From G020354785 sp964461435 (GTDB taxonomy: Bacteria; Bacteroidota; Bacteroidia; Bacteroidales; UBA10428), in the NCBI GenBank assembly GCA_964461435.1, contig CAYWUI010000008.1, positions 30,421 through 94,420 on the forward strand: a stretch of DNA of 64,000 nucleotides, read 5' to 3'. The notes under the pieces were generated by a model. That model was not told the DNA's origin. It did not search any database and saw nothing but the letters and a program-made list of their open reading frames with translations. This document shows positions 26,674-35,108 of this stretch, one piece after another (position 1 is the first letter of the stretch; each line of letters begins with the position of its first letter). Made by a program: the position numbers and the translations under genes.

Positions 26674-28590
26674 TCAGTCTTCAAGTCTGTCATACCATGT
26701 ATTTTTAAGAATTATTCCCGTTACTAAGATAATTCCAATAGTTATCATCAGGGATTTCCATTGCCTGGTAATAATAAAAATTGGCAAAGCGACAAGTGAA
26801 GTCTGGCATATGATTCCAATGAAAATATTGAACATATCCCTCTTGAAATTTTTATTTTTTTCAAATCCAGGATTTTGCTCAACAACCTTGCAGTGTATTG
26901 GTTTCCAGAATCCCCATGGTCTGACGGTTTTATAAAAATTCATAAGGATTTCCATTTTTTGAGGCTTATTTAAATAAGTTCCTAAAATACATCCTATGAG
27001 AGATATAACGACCAATGCAGGGAAGAAATATAGTAATATTATATCCTGGGGAATATTCGGGAATAAGGGTGGCAATATTTTGGGAAATACAAGGGCTGCC
27101 AATATTCCGGCCAGCATGCCCCAGAAATAACCATGCCCGTTAAACCTCCACCAATACCATTTTAACACGTTTGCTGCCAGGTAACCGCCCCACAGGCCCG
27201 AAACAATCCATTGCAGAACGCTATTAACATTCCTGGCAAAAAGGCCGAATATTACACTTACCGCAACCACCAGCAATCCTGCAGAATAATTTACTGCTTT
27301 AATTTGTCTGCCCTTGGCCTCAGGATTAATATATTTCAGATATATATCATTAATAATATAGGCCTGGGCAGCATTTAATGTCCCTGCAAATGTAGAATTG
27401 AACGCAGCCAGCAGTCCGGCCAGCAATAACCCCAATATCCCCACAGGGGCAAACTGATTTATTGCAGAAGGGAGTATCTGCTCAAAATCTATTTTGCCTG
27501 CTACTATAAGGTCGAGTCTGGTATAAAAAAGAATAGCCAGTACTGCAAAGCCTGTAATCAGAAAATACCTTACAGGATTTAATATCACAGATACAAATCC
27601 GCTCATTTTTGCCGCTTCTTTCGGACTCTTTGTTGCCAGTATTTTTTGCATATCATAGTTAGGAGCCGGACCTGCTGCACTGACAAGTATACCTTTAAAC
27701 AACATCATGCCAAAGAACAGCGAAAAAAGTGAATACCCGTCACTTTGAATTTTATCATTTACTTCACTTATTATTCCTCTCCAGTCAATATTAAGATTTA
27801 ATCCGAAAAAAGGAGAAAACCACCCGTCAGGCACATTAAGCTGATGAACTGCCAGTGCCTTCATAGCAATTATACCTATAACAAGGGAAGAAACCGTCAT
27901 TATAAAGTACTGAACAAGATCAGCCCATACTATGCTTATCATGCCCCCCAGAACAGCATAGAAAACTGCGAATGCCGTAAACACTATTCCATAGAGATGA
28001 GGCACAAATTCCGGTTTAATTCTAAACAAAGCATCCACGAATAAACTATATAAATCATTTAAAAAGCCTATCTTCTGAATCCAGCCCGGGGTATCTGCCA
28101 GCCATTGTAATATTACCTCCCAGGGAATGAAAATCTCGATAAACTTGCCTAAGCCTATAAATCCATATGCCAGGAATCCCAGACAGCTTATTAATGCAAA
28201 TACCACAACAATATTATGCGACAATGAGGCTCCCAATCCCCTCCCGAATCTCGTGGATATCCATTCGGCGCCGGTTGTTACATTTGATCGTCTTAACCAG
28301 GCTGACAGGTAAACCATTAAAAATATCTGGTTAAAAACCGGCCACAGCCAAGGAATCCATATACTTTTCAGTCCGTATACAAATGCCAGCGTTACCAGCC
28401 ACATTGTTCCCGATATATCAAACATGCCTGAAGCATTCGAAAGACCCAGCATGTACCATGGCAGTTTATTGCCGCCGAGCAAATATGACGATTTGCTCTT
28501 CTGTGCACGCTTCTTTAAAACCAGTCCGATTACTACAGTTGATAATAAATAGATACTAATAATCAGTATATCCCAAAATTTTAGCCTCAT
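26674..28590 (-). CDS. Sodium:solute symporter family protein
   Basis: The 638-residue protein has some 14 hydrophobic helices, with family sequence in SSYLLGGNKLPWYMLGLSNA near residue 34 and GLLLAGLLAAFNSTFAGTLN in the middle. These place it in the SSS (SLC5-type) family, which imports sugars, amino acids or other solutes with sodium. Substrate cannot be read. It is a single-gene unit; its C-terminal 90 residues include a final membrane segment after a cytoplasmic loop. The 209-base gap between it and rnpA holds only AT-rich sequence. Confidence 0.9.
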   Translation of the reverse strand: MRLKFWDILIISIYLLSTVVIGLVLKKRAQKSKSSYLLGGNKLPWYMLGLSNASGMFDISGTMWLVTLAFVYGLKSIWIPWLWPVFNQIFLMVYLSAWLRRSNVTTGAEWISTRFGRGLGASLSHNIVVVFALISCLGFLAYGFIGLGKFIEIFIPWEVILQWLADTPGWIQKIGFLNDLYSLFVDALFRIKPEFVPHLYGIVFTAFAVFYAVLGGMISIVWADLVQYFIMTVSSLVIGIIAMKALAVHQLNVPDGWFSPFFGLNLNIDWRGIISEVNDKIQSDGYSLFSLFFGMMLFKGILVSAAGPAPNYDMQKILATKSPKEAAKMSGFVSVILNPVRYFLITGFAVLAILFYTRLDLIVAGKIDFEQILPSAINQFAPVGILGLLLAGLLAAFNSTFAGTLNAAQAYIINDIYLKYINPEAKGRQIKAVNYSAGLLVVAVSVIFGLFARNVNSVLQWIVSGLWGGYLAANVLKWYWWRFNGHGYFWGMLAGILAALVFPKILPPLFPNIPQDIILLYFFPALVVISLIGCILGTYLNKPQKMEILMNFYKTVRPWGFWKPIHCKVVEQNPGFEKNKNFKRDMFNIFIGIICQTSLVALPIFIITRQWKSLMITIGIILVTGIILKNTWYDRLED

Positions 28591-28755
28591 GATACAATTA
28601 TTACGTTAATATTATTTATTAGATTTCTGTAATAAATATATTATTTAAAGTATAGATTTTAAATACACATTACTGAAAGAATAATATTGCCGCCAAATAT
28701 AGTATATATATAATTACATACAGATTGTCCCTTAACCTGGTATAAGGAATATAAT

Positions 28756-28788
28756 AAAAAAAGCCCGGAAGAATAATTCCGGGCTTTT
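28756..28788 (-). terminator. Terminator downstream of the T9SS remnant
   Basis: A 12-bp perfect stem (28759-28770 with 28777-28788; AAAAGCCCGGAA / TTCCGGGCTTTT) and six-base loop is followed, on the minus strand, by a run of seven T residues. It lies just after the stop of the remnant gene and could act weakly in the other direction too. Confidence 0.88.
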
Positions 28789-28806
28789 AATAAAATTCAA
28801 ATATTT

Positions 28807-29178
28807 TTACTGGATAGTAAACCTGGCTGTGCCAACATACTTATTGTTGTTATAGAGGGAGATGAAATATAATCCGCTTTCAAGGCTGGATATATCAGTC
28901 CTTGTTCCTTTAACATCTCTAAGTATTAAAGCTTCCTGGCCAATGATATTGGTTATAACAACTTCATTAAAAATAGCATCAATATGCAGATAATCCATTG
29001 CCGGGTTAGGATAAATATTGAAGCTGCCAACTTCTTTGTTTTTAATTGCATCTCCGCCGCCGCAATCAACTTCATCATCGCTAAATACTACCACACCTGC
29101 ACCGTCCATGTTGTTCCATGCTTCATTTTCCGGATCACTTCCATCCTGCATCCATACAGCTCTTTTCCTGTTAGATTC
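28807..29178 (-). pseudogene. Remnant of a T9SS-secreted protein (C-terminal sorting domain)
   Basis: The 114-residue frame from ATG 29151 carries a complete type A T9SS C-terminal sorting domain in its last 75 residues: FNIYPNPAMDYLHIDAIF, VVITNIIGQEALILRD and ISSLESGLYFISLYNN ending in a beta-strand. No signal peptide or body domain precedes it. The open frame continues nine codons upstream of the Met (to 29178, RKRAVWMQDG), then meets a stop. A working cargo protein needs an N-terminal signal, so this is read as the 3' end of a larger, deleted gene. A functional small peptide is not excluded. Confidence 0.7.
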
Positions 29179-29462
29179 TCATATGCAAAATACTATATGA
29201 ATGCTTTAAAAAATATATATCGCAAGCCTGCCTGTATTAATAAAAAATCCTTATAATGCTCTTTATCAAGTACTTGTATAAACCTGACTGATATTACCTG
29301 TTCAGACAGGATAATCAATAAAAATAAGTTTAATGGCCGGATAACACCATGAATAAATTTTTCAAATTAAAGAAAATAATATTTTATATTTAATTCCTGA
29401 TTAAATTTAACTTTTTATAACTAAAAAAGCTATGGTTTAAATATTCATAACACCTGTAAAAA
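29179..29462. other. Intergenic region upstream of the SGNH/TPR gene
   Basis: About 280 AT-rich bases with no coding frame I can support. It probably holds leftover sequence of the deleted T9SS gene and the promoter of the SGNH/TPR gene, but I found no convincing -7 element or repeat. Confidence 0.5.
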
Positions 29463-31712
29463 ATGATTGAGCAAAAGAATAAACCAAAAATTAATTTCCG
29501 GAAAAAGCTCATATATAATTTTATGCTCATATGTATCACATTTTTACTTTTATTTATAATTGAAGTTGTACTCCGAATTGCCGGCTATGGTGATGACCTG
29601 AGCCTGTTTATCAATAATCCCGATAAGGACTTTAAAAAATACAAAATCGTCAATCCTTTAATTGGCAAAAAATATTTTCACAAGCTCGAATATACGAGCC
29701 CTGCAAATGATATATTCCTTAAAGAGAAACCTGGCAATTGTTTCAGGATATTTGTAATGGGAAGTTCTACAACCATAGGATTCCCTTACAATTATAACCT
29801 TATGTTTTCAAGGATACTGCAAGTAAGGTTGAAGGATAGCTACCCCGATAAATATATAGAAGTCATAAATACCTCTATAACAGCAATAAATAGCTATACC
29901 CTGCTGGATTATATGGATGACATTTTAAAAGAAGAGCCTGATGCGATCCTCATTTATGCAGGGCATAATGAATTTTACGGGGCATTTGGAGCCGGTTCAA
30001 ATGAAACAACGAGCAAATACCGAAAACTGACATTTATGCACCTGGACCTGATGTCTTTAAGGATTTACCAGCTGCTGCAAAATGCAATCTTCGGCACAGG
30101 CAGGTTATTATCAGGCAGCAATAAGGATGCAGAGGCTAGAGGTACATTGATGAAACGTATTGCAGGAAACAAGGAAATAGCCTATAGGGGTGAAACATAT
30201 AACACCGGAATTGAGCGGTACAAAGAGAATATGGCAGAAATACTTGAAAAAGCCCGTAAAAAGGATGTTCCTGTTTTTATCAGCGAGCTTATATGTAATA
30301 TCAGGGACCTTAAACCGTTCTGTTCGACACATACAACTAATTACCCCGCTGCAATAGATGTATATGAAAAAGCTGTGAGTTACGAAGCAGAAGAAGAATA
30401 CTTGATGGCAAAAGACAGTTTTTACCGGGCTAAAGATTTGGATTGCATACGTTTCAGGGCATCCGAAGAAATCAATGATATTATAAGGGAACTTGCCGGA
30501 AAATACAATGTTATCCTTGTCCCGATGAAAACCCGTTTCGAGAACGAGTCAGCTAACGGACTGATAGGTAATAACTTGCTTACTGAACATGTTCATCCTA
30601 ATATTGACGGGTATTTTCTCATGGCCGATGCATTCTATAATGAGATTGCAAATTCAAGGATTATTGGCAATAGTATAAATATCCTTAATTACCAGAGCCC
30701 GGAATATTACAAATTAAACTGGGGATATACTTCACTTGACAGTCTTCTGGCTGTTCACAGAATTAATAATTTAAAATATCACTGGCCGTTTAAGCCCCTG
30801 GATGCCCCTTTTACTGACTACAGGCAAATATATAAACCGGTATCAACTGTTGATTCGCTTGCCTTTACCGTAATGAAATCGCCAGACCTGAACATCGTGG
30901 ATGTGCATCTCGAATTAGCCAGGTATTATGAAAAAGGAAATGACTATTACAATGCTTTTAAAGAATATAATGCTGCAATAACATGCAGTCCGTATTGGGC
31001 AGAGGATTACCTGGATGCAGCCTACTGCCTCATTAAAATTAATGATTTTCCGACAGCACTTGAATATCTTGATAAGTCCCTTGAATTAAAAGAAACTTTC
31101 TACGGTTATTTCAGAAAGGGCGAAATTCTTCTGTTAAAGAGAGATTATAAAGAAGCTTCGGATGCATTTGAAAAAGCATCAAAACTGGTATCCGGTGCAA
31201 ATAATAAAGAAAAACTTCTGGCCAAACAAATTGAGACCTGTTATTTTAGCGGGAAAGTCGAAAAATCCAGGGAATTATTGAATGAAATGCGAAAAATAAA
31301 TCCCGGCTTTAATCCTGATTTAACCGGACCAAGGATTAACTATATGTTACTTTTCCCGGTGCAGGTCAAAAAGCTTATTATAAATGCCCTTAATAATTAT
31401 AACAATGGCGATCCGGATACAGCACTCAAACAATTACTAAGATCACTGGAAATAAAAGAAACGCCTGTAGCCAACAGGATAACGGGGGAGATTCTTCTTA
31501 AAAGAAACCATAAAGACGCTATATATTACCTGCTTAAAGCTTCTCCTGATTTCAAAAATGATGTCAACTTTCTTTATAATCTGGCTCTTTCCTATCTGCA
31601 GAACGCGAAGCCTCGTGAAGCTCAAGACATACTAAAAAGGATAGAGCGTATAAATCCTGATTACCAGGGAATACCCCAACTGGAAAAACTTTTAAAAGGT
31701 CGGGATTCCTGA
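29463..31712 (+). CDS. Membrane-anchored SGNH hydrolase-like protein with TPR repeats
   Basis: The 749-residue protein has one membrane helix (about 17-37), an SGNH/GDSL hydrolase-like domain and C-terminal TPR repeats (from about residue 478). Hydrolase blocks: Ser101 in VMGSSTTIGFP (block I), Asn169 in YAGHNEFYG (block III) and His378 in TEHVHPNIDGY (block V, with Glu in place of the usual Asp). It is therefore likely to act on an ester such as an acetyl group of a surface polymer. It lies 34 bases before a carbamoyltransferase gene. A decayed second copy lies inverted at 34208-35094. Confidence 0.85.
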   Translation: MIEQKNKPKINFRKKLIYNFMLICITFLLLFIIEVVLRIAGYGDDLSLFINNPDKDFKKYKIVNPLIGKKYFHKLEYTSPANDIFLKEKPGNCFRIFVMGSSTTIGFPYNYNLMFSRILQVRLKDSYPDKYIEVINTSITAINSYTLLDYMDDILKEEPDAILIYAGHNEFYGAFGAGSNETTSKYRKLTFMHLDLMSLRIYQLLQNAIFGTGRLLSGSNKDAEARGTLMKRIAGNKEIAYRGETYNTGIERYKENMAEILEKARKKDVPVFISELICNIRDLKPFCSTHTTNYPAAIDVYEKAVSYEAEEEYLMAKDSFYRAKDLDCIRFRASEEINDIIRELAGKYNVILVPMKTRFENESANGLIGNNLLTEHVHPNIDGYFLMADAFYNEIANSRIIGNSINILNYQSPEYYKLNWGYTSLDSLLAVHRINNLKYHWPFKPLDAPFTDYRQIYKPVSTVDSLAFTVMKSPDLNIVDVHLELARYYEKGNDYYNAFKEYNAAITCSPYWAEDYLDAAYCLIKINDFPTALEYLDKSLELKETFYGYFRKGEILLLKRDYKEASDAFEKASKLVSGANNKEKLLAKQIETCYFSGKVEKSRELLNEMRKINPGFNPDLTGPRINYMLLFPVQVKKLIINALNNYNNGDPDTALKQLLRSLEIKETPVANRITGEILLKRNHKDAIYYLLKASPDFKNDVNFLYNLALSYLQNAKPREAQDILKRIERINPDYQGIPQLEKLLKGRDS

Positions 31713-31746
31713 AAATAATTTCTTATAATCTGCTAAATTTGCATCC

Positions 31747-33606
31747 ATGAAAATATTGGGAATTTCAGCATACTATCACGATTCTGCAGCATCTGTCGCA
31801 GACAATGGGAAAATTATTGCGGCAGCACAGGAAGAAAGATTTACGCGGAAAAAACATGACTCATCATTCCCTGTTAATGCATGCAGATACTGCCTTGAGT
31901 ATGCCGGTTTAAAGATAAATGAGCTGGATGCCATAGCATTTTATGATAAGCCCTTTCTTAAATTTGAGAGATTGCTCGAGACCTATTATGCTTTTGCTCC
32001 AAAAGGGCTCTTATCTTTCGTCACATCTATACCGGTATGGCTGAAAGAAAAAATCTTCCTTAAAAAGTTAATCTTTGATGAACTGAAAAAAATTGACGAT
32101 TTTGATAAAAGGAAGGTCAGGCTGCTGTTCCCCGAACATCACCTTTCTCACGCCGCAAGCGCTTTTTATCCGTCACCTTTCAGGGAAGCGGCTATTGTAA
32201 CAGTCGACGGTGTCGGGGAATGGGCAACTGCATCTATATGTTCAGGCTCCGCAAATAAAATTGAAGTAATAAAAGAACTCCATTTCCCGCATTCTGTTGG
32301 ATTACTGTATTCATCATTCACCTTCTGGCTTGGGTTCAGGGTTAATTCAGGGGAATATAAACTTATGGGATTAGCTCCATATGGAAATCCGGGATCAGAA
32401 AGAGTAAAGGAATATATTAATAAAATCAAAAATGAACTGGCTGATATTAAAGAAGATGGTTCTGTATGGCTTAACCAGAAGTATTTTAATTATTCAACCG
32501 GACTCAAAATGGTTAATGAAAAAAAATGGGAGAAATTATTCGGGTTTCCCAGACGGTATCCTGAAGACAAGCTTGAGCAACAGCATTGTGATCTGGCAAT
32601 GGCTATTCAGAAAGTATCCGAAGAAATTATGATAAATATGGCCAAGGAAGCAAAAAGACTTGTCAATACGGAAAATCTCTGTCTTGCAGGAGGTGTCGCA
32701 TTAAACTGCGTGGCCAATGGTAAATTGCTGCAGCTGGATATTTTCAAAAATATATTTATTCAGCCTGCTGCAGGTGATGCAGGTGGTGCAATTGGGGCCG
32801 CCCTGTCAGCATTTTACCTGTATTTTAATAATGAAAGGGGTAAAAATAATGAAGAGATAATGCGCAATGCTTACCTCGGCCCCGAATTTTCAGATCTGGA
32901 TATTGAAACTACTTCAAAAAAGCTTAAGGCCAGATATACGAAATATGAAAATTTTGACGACCTGTCCGATAAAATATCAGAACTTATTGAACAGGGAAAA
33001 GTCATTGGCTGGTTTCAGGGCCGTATGGAATTCGGACCCAGAGCTTTAGGCAACAGGAGCATATTGGGAGATGCCCGCAGCAGGGATATGCAGAAAAAGC
33101 TGAATGTAAAAATAAAGTACCGTGAAAGTTTCAGACCCTTTGCTCCATCAGTGCTTGCTGAAGACACAAAAGATTATTTTGAATTAAATACTGATTCCCC
33201 TTATATGTTGCTGGTTGCCAATGTTAAAGAAGAAAGAAGGAATCAGGTCCCTCCTGATTATAACAATCTTCCTTTGCTGGAAAGATTATATTTCACAAGA
33301 TCTGATATCCCTGCTGTGACTCATATTGATTTTTCAGCAAGAATACAGACAGTCCATAAAGATACCAACCCACGCTTCTGGAAGCTGATAGATGCATTTA
33401 AAAAGAAAACCGGCACCGGCCTGATTGTAAATACAAGCTTCAATGTCCGTGGAGAACCCATTGTTTGCACCCCCGAAGATGCGTATCGCTGTTTTATGCG
33501 CACCGAGATGGATTTCCTGGTAATGGGCAACTATCTTTATGATAAGCAAAACCAACCTTCATGGCCCAAAGATGAAAGCTGGAAAAAAGAATTTGCCCTT
33601 GACTGA
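31747..33606 (+). CDS. NodU/TobZ-family O-carbamoyltransferase
   Basis: This family transfers a carbamoyl group from carbamoyl phosphate, through carbamoyl-AMP, to sugar hydroxyls of Nod factors, antibiotics or glycans. The 619-residue protein has the N-terminal GISAYYHDSAASV and AAAQEERFTRKKHD motifs, the metal-binding HHLSHAASAFYPSPF (about residues 131-145), LAGGVALNCVANGK, and the C-terminal domain (GRMEFGPRALGNRSILGDAR, RPFAPSVL). Both domains are full length. With the SGNH protein upstream and two small membrane proteins downstream it forms a recurring Bacteroidota module, probably acting on a surface or secreted glycan. The acceptor is unknown. Confidence 0.93.
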   Translation: MKILGISAYYHDSAASVADNGKIIAAAQEERFTRKKHDSSFPVNACRYCLEYAGLKINELDAIAFYDKPFLKFERLLETYYAFAPKGLLSFVTSIPVWLKEKIFLKKLIFDELKKIDDFDKRKVRLLFPEHHLSHAASAFYPSPFREAAIVTVDGVGEWATASICSGSANKIEVIKELHFPHSVGLLYSSFTFWLGFRVNSGEYKLMGLAPYGNPGSERVKEYINKIKNELADIKEDGSVWLNQKYFNYSTGLKMVNEKKWEKLFGFPRRYPEDKLEQQHCDLAMAIQKVSEEIMINMAKEAKRLVNTENLCLAGGVALNCVANGKLLQLDIFKNIFIQPAAGDAGGAIGAALSAFYLYFNNERGKNNEEIMRNAYLGPEFSDLDIETTSKKLKARYTKYENFDDLSDKISELIEQGKVIGWFQGRMEFGPRALGNRSILGDARSRDMQKKLNVKIKYRESFRPFAPSVLAEDTKDYFELNTDSPYMLLVANVKEERRNQVPPDYNNLPLLERLYFTRSDIPAVTHIDFSARIQTVHKDTNPRFWKLIDAFKKKTGTGLIVNTSFNVRGEPIVCTPEDAYRCFMRTEMDFLVMGNYLYDKQNQPSWPKDESWKKEFALD

Positions 33607-33638
33607 AATATAATAATCGAATGAATCCGAATAATATT

Positions 33639-33646
33639 TACCTTTG
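33639..33646 (+). promoter_or_regulatory. Putative -7 element before DUF5989 gene
   Basis: TACCTTTG fits the TAnnTTTG consensus and ends 32 bases before the start codon of the small DUF5989 gene. No good -33 TTG was seen, so it may be chance; the small genes could also be read from the carbamoyltransferase transcript. Confidence 0.35.
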
Positions 33647-33678
33647 TCTTCTGAATTATTAATATAATTGAATATAAA

Positions 33679-33828
33679 ATGGAATTTCTGCGTGACTTCT
33701 GGCTATATCTCAAAGAAAGGAAAAAATGGTGGCTCCTGCCTACTATCATTATACTGCTTCTTCTGGGTATTTTAATAGTAATAAGCAGTGGAAGTGCTAT
33801 TGCACCATTTATTTATACTTTATTCTAA
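33679..33828 (+). CDS. DUF5989 family 49-residue membrane protein
   Basis: This short gene encodes 49 residues: a charged amphipathic N-terminus (MEFLRDFWLYLKERKKWW) and one hydrophobic helix ending with GSAIAPFIYTLF, which is the DUF5989 signature. The stop TAA is at 33826-33828. It sits between the carbamoyltransferase and SxtJ-like genes, 6 bases before the latter, which is the usual place of this family. A membrane adaptor for the module is inferred; no catalytic residue is present. Confidence 0.88.
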   Translation: MEFLRDFWLYLKERKKWWLLPTIIILLLLGILIVISSGSAIAPFIYTLF

Positions 33829-33834
33829 GGTGCC

Positions 33835-34194
33835 ATGAAAAGGGAAAATGCTCTGGAAACCTGTCTTGTTATTACAACAGGATTTCTGTTGCTATATTAT
33901 ATTTTTGAAATTAAAGTTTTACTGATCATTGCATTTGTTGCAGGTATTACAGGAATTTTCATCAAACCGCTGGCACTTAAAATCGCATGGGTCTGGCAGA
34001 AACTGGGGAATTTAATGGGACTTGTAATATCAAAAATTGTATTAACCATTATTTTCTTTGCTTTTTTGCTACCCGTTGCATTAATATACAGGCTAATAAA
34101 AAAAGATACGATGATGCTAAGGAAAAAATACAAATCATACTGGATTATCCGTAATTATAAGTATGGGGGTAAAGATTTGGAGAATATCTGGTAA
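33835..34194 (+). CDS. SxtJ-like membrane protein
   Basis: The 119-residue protein has three hydrophobic helices (about 8-25, 28-45 and 60-85) and a basic C-terminus (KKDTMMLRKKYKSYWIIRNY). It resembles SxtJ, a small protein found next to carbamoyltransferases (first named in saxitoxin clusters). It follows DUF5989 by 6 bases and ends 14 bases before the converging decayed SGNH/TPR gene. Its biochemical role is not established; a scaffold for the carbamoyltransferase at the membrane is a guess from linkage. Confidence 0.82.
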   Translation: MKRENALETCLVITTGFLLLYYIFEIKVLLIIAFVAGITGIFIKPLALKIAWVWQKLGNLMGLVISKIVLTIIFFAFLLPVALIYRLIKKDTMMLRKKYKSYWIIRNYKYGGKDLENIW

Positions 34195-34207
34195 GCCTGT
34201 TTGCCTT

Positions 34208-35094
34208 TTATTTTACTTTACCGGCCTTTCTTTTTTGCGCAATTATCATCTCATAATTTCTGATCCTCTCACTATCAGGTGAAAGCTGTTTCAGCTCTCC
34301 AGGTATTTTCTCGGCATACTCCAGATCATCATTATATATACATGCGTAGCATAATGTATTCAGAAAATTGGGATCAGAACTGAATTCATAATATGCTTTT
34401 TTTAAATATCCCAGGGCATTTCTGTCATTTTTCTTTAAAAGGATTTCTCCTATCAACCTGTTTGCAATATTTGTCTCCTGAATTTTATTTGCTTTATGCA
34501 AAACTGCCAGCGCATCATCATATTTTCCTGACTGCAAATGTCTAAATGCCTGATTTATGAATTGTCTGACGCTGGCAGGAGTATAAATAATCATGTTATT
34601 TATGTTTTCCGGGCTTTTGCTGGAACCTATGCCCGGCGCTCCGTAAAACTCGTTATGCCCCGCATAGATAAGTATAGCATCGGGATCTTCCTTTAAAATA
34701 TCATCAATTTTATCATAAAATGTGTAACTGTTCACTGCTGTAATAGAAGTATTAATAACTTCAATTTGTTTCCCCGGATAGCTGTCCTGTATTCTTTACC
34801 ATAGAAATCATAATCCACAAAAAGGCTATAGTTTTCTCCGTAATGAAAAATTCTCAGGAATAACTCAATAATTAATAATATTATAAAAGGGACAAGCCAC
34901 ATCATTAGAGAGAATATGCGTTTCCTTTCAGGATCAATCTCACTGGCAGACCTTTTACCCTTCTTTATCTTATTATTTTTAATAGCGAGACAATTAATAA
35001 AATTTTGAACAGATATCAACCAAAATATATAAAAAATTACCACAAAATTACGCCAATTAAAGTGATATGGTAATTTAACCTTTATAAATGTCAA
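34208..35094 (-). pseudogene. Decayed inverted copy of the SGNH/TPR protein gene
   Basis: Two frames on the minus strand together resemble the 29463-31712 gene. The upstream part (35094-34732) has the membrane helix and FLRIFHYGENYSLFVDYDF, then jumps directly to a DSYPGK region. In the adjoining frame this reads DSYPGKQIEVINTSIT and continues as NSYTFYDKIDDILKE. About 60 residues are therefore missing, including the GSST catalytic serine block, and the frame is shifted. The downstream part keeps DAILIYAGHNEFYG, then loses over 400 residues including the block V His, and rejoins at the last TPRs (IANRLIGEILLKKNDRNAL). The gene cannot give an active hydrolase. Confidence 0.88.
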
Positions 35095-35108
35095 GGTTAT
35101 AATTTTAA

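Noticed and set aside
28591..29462. Possible insertion sequence near the T9SS remnant
   Set aside because: No transposase frame, terminal inverted repeats or target duplication could be found.
31734..31741. TAAATTTG, a match to the -7 consensus, just before the carbamoyltransferase start
   Set aside because: It ends only five bases before the ATG, so transcription would begin at or inside the start codon. The gene is more likely read from the SGNH/TPR promoter.
33726..33908. Plus-strand frame overlapping DUF5989 and SxtJ-like genes
   Set aside because: It is out of frame with two genes that carry recognisable family sequence, so it is not counted as a gene.
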